Shown here one piece after another: positions 57,561 through 64,000 of a DNA stretch of 64,000 nucleotides. The notes beneath the pieces were generated by a model. It had not been told where the DNA came from, searched no databases, and saw only the letters and a list, made by a program, of their open reading frames with translations. Source of the stretch: Typhlomys cinereus (Eukaryota > Chordata > Mammalia > Rodentia > Platacanthomyidae). Every line of letters begins with the position of its first letter. Position 1 is the first letter of the stretch. A program made the translations under genes and the position numbers. The stretch spans positions 4,342,600 to 4,406,599 of the forward strand of contig JALPQD010000101.1 of the NCBI GenBank assembly GCA_023101885.1, in the 5' to 3' direction.

Positions 57561-58190
57561 AGAGGTGAGTGTGTGGCCGAAGGGAATGAGTAACTAACAC
57601 AGCAATGAGAGCGCACATGCTAACTTTGGCATGAGATCCTCTGAATCTGGAAGATATCTCCATTGCCACTCCTGGGAGAGGGAGGCAGGAATGGACAGCT
57701 GTGACGCACTATTTCATGACCTCTCATCCACCTCAGCCCACCTGGAACTCAAGTCCCTGCTGTGAACATAACCTTCCGCGCGTGTTCTCAGACCTGCCCA
57801 GCCACAAGAACCTTCCCGCTCCACCCCGCTGCGGAAGGGCTGTGGGCACGCACCCAGAAAGGCTGTTATAGCAAGACGCTGGGCTTTGTGGTGAAAAACC
57901 AGCGGACACTCATCAAGTTAGAAAAAAAAAAAAATGGGGGAAGATTTCTGCAGTGTTGTCCAAGCATGCAAAGTGCAGATTTGGCCACCAGCCATGTGAT
58001 AAGAAGTTTGATAAGGTTTCAGGGACAACCCTTAAGGCTGAATATATTTGCATCTATGTACACATCCCCTTTGCATTTCATCTTCAGCCCTATGACCTTT
58101 GACTTGCCCAGCCTTTAGCTGACCATCTCTGTTCTCTCCGACCTTTGTCTGGTCAGGGTGAAACATTAACTATATGCCTCAGTGGGCCTT
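57561..58190. other. Unassigned DNA with a small CpG-richer patch
   Basis: 57770-57910 has several CpGs ('ttccgcgcgtgttc', 'ccccgctgcggaag'). No exon or promoter can be argued. Confidence 0.35.
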
Positions 58191-58440
58191 ATGAAAGGAC
58201 AAGAAAGGGGTCAAAGCCTCACAAGTCAAAAGGTCCTGAGTTCAGATTCCCAGAGCCCACGTAAACATACCGGTAGGATATGATGATGGTAGACTACACA
58301 GCTGGTGTCAGAAGGTGGAGTCTGAGAAATCCCAGAGCAAAACAACAAGGAAGGAGAGCAATCCAGCATGATTTCTGATGTCACTTTGAACCTCCATAGG
58401 CACTCGCCTGCACGCACACACGTACATCCACCCACATGCA

Positions 58441-58497
<57 letters not shown>

Positions 58498-58500
58498 TAG
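58191..58500 (+). mobile_element. tRNA-derived SINE with (CA)n
   Basis: The head is partly lost. 'cctgagttcagattcccaga' is the B-box region, with body 'aacaacaaggaaggagagca' and (CA)n at about 58443-58494. Confidence 0.78.
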
Positions 58501-59004
58501 AACAAGAATGAGATACCTCTGGTCTTGCTGTCCCATAGCCAGAACATGAATATTGCACTGGCAGGCTCATGACAGAGCAAAAGTCAGCATCAAGAGGTAA
58601 GTCTTCTGCCAGCTTTGCTTTCTAGAAGCCTTTGCTCTTTCCAGCCATCCGGCTGAGGCCCCTCGGTTTGCAGATGCTGTTGTTTTCTTTATTTTACAGT
58701 GAAGACATTGTTGACTTTCCCGTTTGGGGACAGAATGTTTGTCTTAAAGATCAGTTCAAATCAGCCTGCTTCAGGAGCACAGCGAAGGGCGAGCGCTGCT
58801 GCGGGTCTGGGGCCTCGGAGGGGCTTCGGGAGGATGGTGCCATATGATGGGCCTCCGTCAAACTTGGACTCTCATAACATACACGTCTCCTCTCTACCGT
58901 GACTGCTGCCTGTCCCAGAGCACAAAAAGACACAACTTTTTCTGCAACTTTTGTGTATAACACACAGACCAGAAACTTGGAAAACTGTGGAAATTCAGCA
59001 AGTG
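58501..59004. other. Unassigned; MIR-like core near 58678-58740
   Basis: 'tattttacagtgaagacatt' fits the MIR 'attttacagatgaagaaact' motif. CpGs cluster at 58775-58860 without other promoter signs. Confidence 0.4.
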
Positions 59005-59328
59005 GGCTGGGGAGATGGCTAGTGGGGACCACACTTGCTGCAGGAGCACAAGGAACTGAGTTAGGGTCACCAGCACCCACAGAAAAGACAGGCATGAGTG
59101 GCGTGGTTCTCTAACCTCAGTGCTGGGGGTAGAAACAGGCAGGTGCCAAGAGCTTGCAGGTCGGCCAGTCCAGCTAAACCGGTGAGTTCCAGATTCAGTG
59201 GCAGACTCCCACCTTGATATAAAAGACAGAGAAGCAATTGAGGAAGGCATCCTGGTGTCAACCTCAGGCCTGCACGCGAATCTTCATCGGGAAGTACACC
59301 AGTACACATTTTTGTGCCCACATCATTC

Positions 59329-59389
<61 letters not shown>

Positions 59390-59393
59390 TCAA
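59005..59393 (+). mobile_element. tRNA-derived SINE, long-body variant, with (CA)29
   Basis: 'gtgggctggggagatggcta' head, 'gtcggccagtccagctaaac', 'gaagcaattgaggaaggcat' and 'caacctcaggcctgcacgcg', then (CA)n at about 59330-59389. Confidence 0.75.
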
Positions 59394-59654
59394 ACCTTCA
59401 AAAGCCTGTCGTCTTCATTCTCATTTCTGCTTGCCAGGACAAAAGTATGTCTTAGGACTGCTACACTTTCTTGGCAGTGGAGCAACTTCCTGTGTGTGAC
59501 ATCACAAGGGGCATGGTCTGCCATATCTCCTTCCATGCTCAGCAAAGCTCCTTTGCTCAAAACCCTTCCTTGCCTCCTCGAGTCACACCTAGTTAAAGCT
59601 CTTAAACAAAAACGTTTACCTTCTTTCTTTCTTTCACTAGATGGCATTTTACTA
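59394..59654. other. Unassigned DNA
   Basis: No feature recognised. Confidence 0.3.
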
Positions 59655-59850
59655 AGATGCTTTGAATAGCTTTATTGAAGAATATATGTTTATAACATTC
59701 ACTCATCTCAAACATATAATTGGATGGCTTTTAGTGACTACCACCTCGAAACCAGGTTAGAATACCTGCAATCACCCTTCATACTGAGGCCTTATCCCAA
59801 AACCCTGAGGAGAATTTCATCCTTCTCTAATCCAGTTGCAAAGAAAAAGC
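59655..59850 (-). mobile_element. Old LINE-1 (L1M-type) 3' end
   Basis: Plus-strand 'aatagctttattgaagaata', 'ataattggatggcttttagt' and 'aatttcatccttctctaatc' match the antisense of old L1M 3' UTRs ('agctttattgagatataatt'). No coding sequence. Confidence 0.65.
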
Positions 59851-59964
59851 AAAAAAAAATAAATAAATAAAGGATTTTTTTGTTGTTGTTGCTTTGTTTG
59901 TTTTTCTGAAAGTGTTTTGACCTGCCACATTCTTGTCCTTTAAAGGAGGTTTGTCCTTTGACTG

Positions 59965-60508
59965 GAAAAAATGACTTAGAGGTTAAAACCTTTGCCTTGA
60001 AAGCAAAAGGATCTGAGTTCAGATTCCAAAATCCTATACAAAATGCTGGGCAGGTATAGTGGCTTATAATTCTGGCTTTAGAAAGCAGAGTCTGGGGGGC
60101 GGGAGAGGTGGCTCAGGAGTTAAGCCTCTGCCTTGTAGGCGGAAGGTCTTGAGTTCAGATCCTAGATCCCACGTATAGACACAGGGCGGAAGCGGGGGCG
60201 GCCTGCGTTTCTGGTCCTGGTAGGGCGGAACCTGTGAATCCTGGAGCAGAATAAACAAGGAGGAGGTGGAGGCGTCCATGGTGGTTCCCGAATTCACCTG
60301 TGGTTCTACACACACACAAACACACACATGTGCACGCGCACATACATACGCACACACGCACAATTGAATAAATAATAATAAAAAAGTAAAAAAAAAAGAA
60401 AGCAGAGCATGGAAAACTCCAGAGCAAAGCAATAAGAAGATAGAGCAATCCAGGATGATTTTGGATGTCACCTTTAGGCCTCCACAGGAACACACAGTGC
60501 TCTTTTGG

Positions 60509-60555
<47 letters not shown>

Positions 60556-60590
60556 AGCATGCAAACATATACACAATCATGCAACAACAC
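59965..60590 (+). mobile_element. tRNA-derived SINE split by a young SINE
   Basis: Head and first body part at 59965-60095 ('aaacctttgccttgaaagca', 'gggcaggtatagtggcttat') resume at 60397 ('agagcaaagcaataagaaga', 'aggcctccacaggaacacac'), with (CA)n at about 60510-60553. Confidence 0.85.
60096..60396 (+). mobile_element. Young CpG-rich SINE subfamily, copy 3
   Basis: Near-identical to the copies at 16051 and 23020. 16-bp target duplications flank it at 60080-60095 ('agaaagcagagtctgg') and 60397-60412 ('agaaagcagagcatgg'), with two mismatches. The tail 'aataaataataataaaa' matches the other copies. Its insertion into an ordinary SINE shows it is younger than that family member. Confidence 0.92.
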
Positions 60591-61328
60591 CAACAAAAAA
60601 GAGGATTTAGACCCATAAAGGACAGTCTCTCACCATGCTGGTTCATACCTTAAAGTGTGGTCTTGGGTGGTCTGTGCTGGGACAAGAATATCCACTCCCA
60701 CTTTGAGATCTGCTGAGTCCCTTCACCACCCTCCCAGAACCAGACAAGAAGCTGCAGATCCCCTGGTTCTGCCTCTTCCCTGACCCCATGTCCCCATCAT
60801 CTCTGCTTGTTGGCTAAGGAGTTGAGATCTAGACACAGATGAGTTATTCCATTCTCTGTATCATATCAAGAGCTGGCTCCCCCTGACGGGTGCTGAGCTT
60901 GCCTAGCCCTCTTTTACCTCATGGTGGGGATCAAAGATGTAGGAAGGGAGTTTCTAGTGATTGGACAGGTGACCATCTGCCCTCGCTCCATCTTCGCTTC
61001 CTTCCTGTGGCCTTCTCATAAGACAAAGGTCACCTATGATTTACAGCCTTACCCCATCAGGAAATGCCCCAACACATCACTGAAGGCATAGTTCTATGCT
61101 ACTTAAAATACACTGTAAAACACAGTGATGTAGAAAAGTCCTAGTGACAGTGAATTTAAGGGAGAAAAAGAGCACAGTAGGATGTATGGCTTGGAAACAG
61201 ACTCTGGGGGAGGAAGGGAACCAGCCAGAGGGGGATGGGGAAGCAGGAAGAGCAGTAGAGGAGGGGGCAAATTGGAACCAAGTATAATGACACATATATG
61301 TGCAAATACCATTAGTATACTAACTTAA
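60591..61328. other. Unassigned DNA
   Basis: No feature recognised in about 740 bp. Confidence 0.4.
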
Positions 61329-61876
61329 ATGTGTGTGTGTGTCCATGTGTGTATATATATGTGTATATATATATGTATATATGTGTACGTGTGTATATAT
61401 ATATACACACTATATATACACAGATAGATATGAAAATAACCTATATTTAATGTATACATGTGAGCCCAAGAGTATACGTCTTGTTATTTTATTTTTTCCT
61501 TTCCTTGTGTTTGCATATAGGACATGTGGGTGTGAGTGTGGGTGTGAGTGTGGGTGTGGGTGTACATGTATATGCATATGTATGTACATAAGTGCACTTG
61601 AATATGTAGGCATGCTTGTGGAGACCCAAGAGTGATATCAGAAATCACCTTTGATTGTTCTTCCGCCTTATTGCTGTGAACCTGGCTTTCTAAGTAACCC
61701 CAGAGCATACCATTAGAGCTAGTCAGCTTGTTCTGGGGATTCCCAGACTCTGCCTTCCAGGGCTGTAATTACAGGGTGGGTCACCACATCAGCCCAGCTT
61801 TTTATATGGAATCCAAACTGAGACGTTTTTGCTTGCAAGGAAGGCAAAGGCGTTCACCCCTGAGGCGTCTTCCCAA
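61329..61876 (-). mobile_element. tRNA-derived SINE with expanded GT/TA region
   Basis: The body and head lie at about 61618-61876 ('gagacccaagagtgatatca', 'gactctgccttccagggct', 'cacccctgaggcgtcttcc'). It includes the long-body block near 61690-61730. Upstream are (TA)n/(GT)n runs (61329-61430), a 22-bp perfect palindrome at 61389-61410 and a (GTGTGAGTGTGG)n run at about 61524-61562; these may be its expanded tail. Confidence 0.65.
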
Positions 61877-62664
61877 TGCAGGCAAATCTGTCTTAAAAAG
61901 AAGAGAATAGAAGTCAAAGCCAAAACAGGCACGAGGCTTACCTGTCTTTGTGTGGTCAAACTGAAGTTCATGTATATGGATATGTTCATGCATTCCTCGT
62001 CTTGCAAGGGTACCAGGGAGAATATGTGTCTCTCGATAGGACAGCAGCGCATCAGAAAAGAAGGCATCTGGATTGTGCTGTTCTTCTTCCTCCAGCTGCC
62101 GCTGGGCCCAGCTGTACTACCAGCAACCAGCCCTTCTTAACAGGGCTGTTATTACCGTGTTAATTACTGTGTACATAACTCCTTCCTCCACGCTAATCAT
62201 CCGCCACACCTGTGCGAGAGGAGGAATCCCAAATAGACAGACAGTTTGGACCGAGTTCAGAGACAAGCGAGCCCGGCGTTCCGGGGAAGCAGAGAATGTT
62301 GCTGGCCAGGAGATGAAAGACTCTCCAGTTTTTATAGCTGTGCAGAGCAGAGGCGAGGGGTGGGGAAACTTGAAAACGGACCTCAAATACATGAAAATCA
62401 TGGACCATAAAGGGTGAGGAGGGAGCAGAGCTGGGCCTGCACAACACCCCACCCCCACCCCAAGCAATATCATGCTCCTCTGCCCCAAAGGAGCATACAG
62501 GGGAATCAGGAGGCCAAGAAGATGACCTTTCTCAGGTGCGACTGGCCATGTTCTGGCACCTTCTGAAATCTCCCGTGCTTAGAGCCTGGAAGTCTGAAGA
62601 AATGGACAGACCCTGTAGAGATAAGCAACTTGGACAAATATGATACTTGAGGGGATGGGTGTCT
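61877..62664. other. Unassigned; possible conserved non-coding core at 62120-62235
   Basis: No repeat matched. 62140-62180 has homeodomain-like cores ('ttattaccgtgttaattac'). A CACCTG E-box lies near 62206, and CpGs cluster to 62285. Function is speculative. Confidence 0.35.
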
Positions 62665-62775
62665 CTAGAACACTGGTCTTCAGCTGTGTGTTAGAAGCAT
62701 CTGGGGATGCATTGAACTATGGAATTGCCTAAGCCTCGCCCTAGACTAGTTGGACTAGAGCCGGTGACATAGAAC
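62665..62775 (+). mobile_element. MER5-like hAT-Charlie relic
   Basis: 'gtgtgttagaagcatctggg' and 'cctaagcctcgccctagact' match the MER5A-type non-autonomous DNA transposon. Very old. Confidence 0.55.
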
Positions 62776-62827
62776 TTGGCTGTCCAGGTCCTGTAAATGC
62801 CCCTTGTATAACATAGAGACCATGAGT

Positions 62828-62965
62828 TCCCCATCTCTAGCGGACACTAGAATCACCTGATTAAACATAGCTGCTGGTTCTCCACCCCAGAGTGTCAGTC
62901 TGATTCATTAACCCTGAGAGTGGGGCTGAGAGTTTCACTGCCAACACCTTCCCCCTGGAGAACTT
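62828..62965 (+). mobile_element. MER5-like hAT-Charlie relic, second piece
   Basis: 'cactagaatcacctgattaa', 'ctccaccccagagtgtcagt' and 'gattcattaaccctgagag' again follow MER5 order. It may be a separate copy or part of the previous one. Confidence 0.5.
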
Positions 62966-64000
62966 TGAATTTTACAAGTTTGATGATGACATAATAATAG
63001 TTCAAAAGAGGATCCAAGAATAGCAGCCTGGGAGGAGTAACAGCAAATGCATTCCTTCCTCCTTACTCACTAGGTCATCCTTCGTGTAACGGTTGGCAGC
63101 CAGGTAACACATTACCCGAAGCTCAGTGGTTAAAGACGGTAACTTATTCTCAGAGCTCCGTGGACATTATAGAGCGCAACTTGTTGGGTGATGCAAGAAA
63201 AAGATACATGAATACAGAGTCAGGAGATCTGCACAGACCCTGCTGCGGAGTGGCAGTAGCTGCTTTCCCGTGCATTTGTTATTTACAGACACTTTAAGTA
63301 AACCTGCATTAGCAGGTGTCAAGGAATTGGGAAAGCCGGGAGGCCGTGGATTCCTGCACAGCATGCAATGTACTCTGCAGGGAAGTGAAAACTAAGCAGA
63401 GGCAATAGCTTATCTGGAAGAGACAAGGCAGACAGGGCTCTGCCCAAGGCATGCCTCTCTCACTGCAGCTTAGAAGCAGACTGTCTGCGCCAAGGTCACA
63501 CTTCCGTGCTGCAGCTTGGGGCAGGCCGGCCGCAGCTTTGCTGGGCCAGAAGCTTTCTTACGATGTGGCTTTGCCTTCTGCATTGCAGACGCTCTCTACA
63601 CTCAGGTGAGTGAGGTGGGTTTCAATAGTTCCCCGTACCCTAGACTTCCTCCTCCTTGGCTGCTAAGGAACTCAGGACTCCGTTCTCCTCATGTCGGAGG
63701 CAGGTCCACATGAAGGTAAAAGGAAGCGTCCAGTGCCGCCTCCTCACGTACACAGACTCAGTCATGGTGCAACCACCGCTTATGGCTCCATCTTTTGATG
63801 GTTTAGTAACGAGACGACCACAGGGCTAGAAAGCAAAGTAGTTAAGAACAGCAAGTCGTCAGAGCCGCCATGCAACTTCCCACTCTCCTCTCCCTCCCCT
63901 CATTCAGCTCCAGGTAAGAACCTTTCCCTTTTGGATCATATAAGGACTCACCACCAGCTCAAAATCCTGTCTTGAGTCCTGATAGGTCACTTATAGAAAT
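62966..64000. other. Unassigned end region with exon-like splice signals
   Basis: No repeats recognised. A pyrimidine-rich 3' splice site ends at 63588 and a consensus 5' splice site 'cag|gtgagt' follows at 63605/63606. A second strong donor, 'cag|gtaaga', is at 63913/63914, preceded by 'ccctcccctcattcag'. Several CpGs are kept. This is the part of the window most likely to touch a gene, but no reading frame is assigned. Confidence 0.35.

Noticed and set aside
58678..58700. Strong 3' splice-like site 'ttgttttctttattttacag'
   Set aside because: It coincides with a MIR core motif ('attttacagatgaagaaact' type), a frequent source of false acceptors, and the downstream sequence shows no donor.
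60064..60646. Two overlapping minus-strand open frames of more than 160 codons
   Set aside because: They are the antisense of two nested SINEs and a (CA)n tract. The same peptide strings recur in other SINE copies.

Overview
This is a stretch of mammalian, almost certainly rodent, nuclear DNA: AT-leaning, CpG-poor, packed with interspersed repeats and dinucleotide microsatellites, with no bacterial-style gene packing. I found no protein-coding gene that I can support. The longest open frames are shadows of repeats, such as antisense SINE frames, (CA)n/(GT)n tracts and a GATA array. The window therefore looks intergenic or deep intronic. The rodent assignment rests on B1-, B1/ID- and B2/B3-type SINEs, a rodent-style LINE-1 with a G-rich 3' UTR, and many MaLR/ERVL-like LTRs. 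The dominant SINE has a tRNA-like head as in B2 but a body I do not know from mouse or rat. A non-murid myomorph such as a jerboa relative is my guess; this is inference.

Layout. 0-8 kb: an MLT1-like LTR, then LINE-1 sequence dominates. It comprises a 3' UTR copy, an old ORF1-like fragment, and a 3.4 kb 5'-truncated L1 whose ORF2 is broken by stops and a frameshift. That L1 is preceded by an extra copy of part of its own 3' UTR. 8-15 kb: old L1, LTR and SINE fragments between unassigned DNA. 15.5-18.4 kb: a MaLR-like 3' internal region with its 3' LTR, plus a second solo LTR. 20-27 kb: SINEs, a 28-bp minisatellite, an ERV solo LTR split by a young SINE, and a cluster of MLT1-like LTRs. 27-38 kb: mostly unassigned, with scattered SINEs and one possible small exon or conserved element near 30.9 kb. 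38.4-39.8 kb: two head-to-head LTRs, one interrupted by an ERV solo LTR with a 4-bp target duplication. 40-49 kb: a GATA array, an L1 tail nested in a SINE, LTRs, and a 39-bp higher-order minisatellite. 49-53 kb: an old antisense L1 ORF2 region split by later insertions. 53-64 kb: SINEs, MIR/L2/MER5-type relics, and two strong splice-signal clusters in the last 500 bases.

Relationships. The elements are parasitic layers rather than a pathway. Nested insertions give a relative order: MaLR-like LTRs are older than ERV LTRs and L1 tails, and a CpG-rich SINE subfamily (three near-identical copies with clear target-site duplications) is among the youngest. Family names are from memory of consensus sequences, without RepeatMasker, so boundaries are approximate (about 10-30 bp) unless a target duplication is stated. 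I found no clearly new biological system. The most checkable leads are the young SINE subfamily, the L1 with duplicated 3' UTR, the candidate exon near 30.9 kb, and the splice-site clusters at 63.6 and 63.9 kb.
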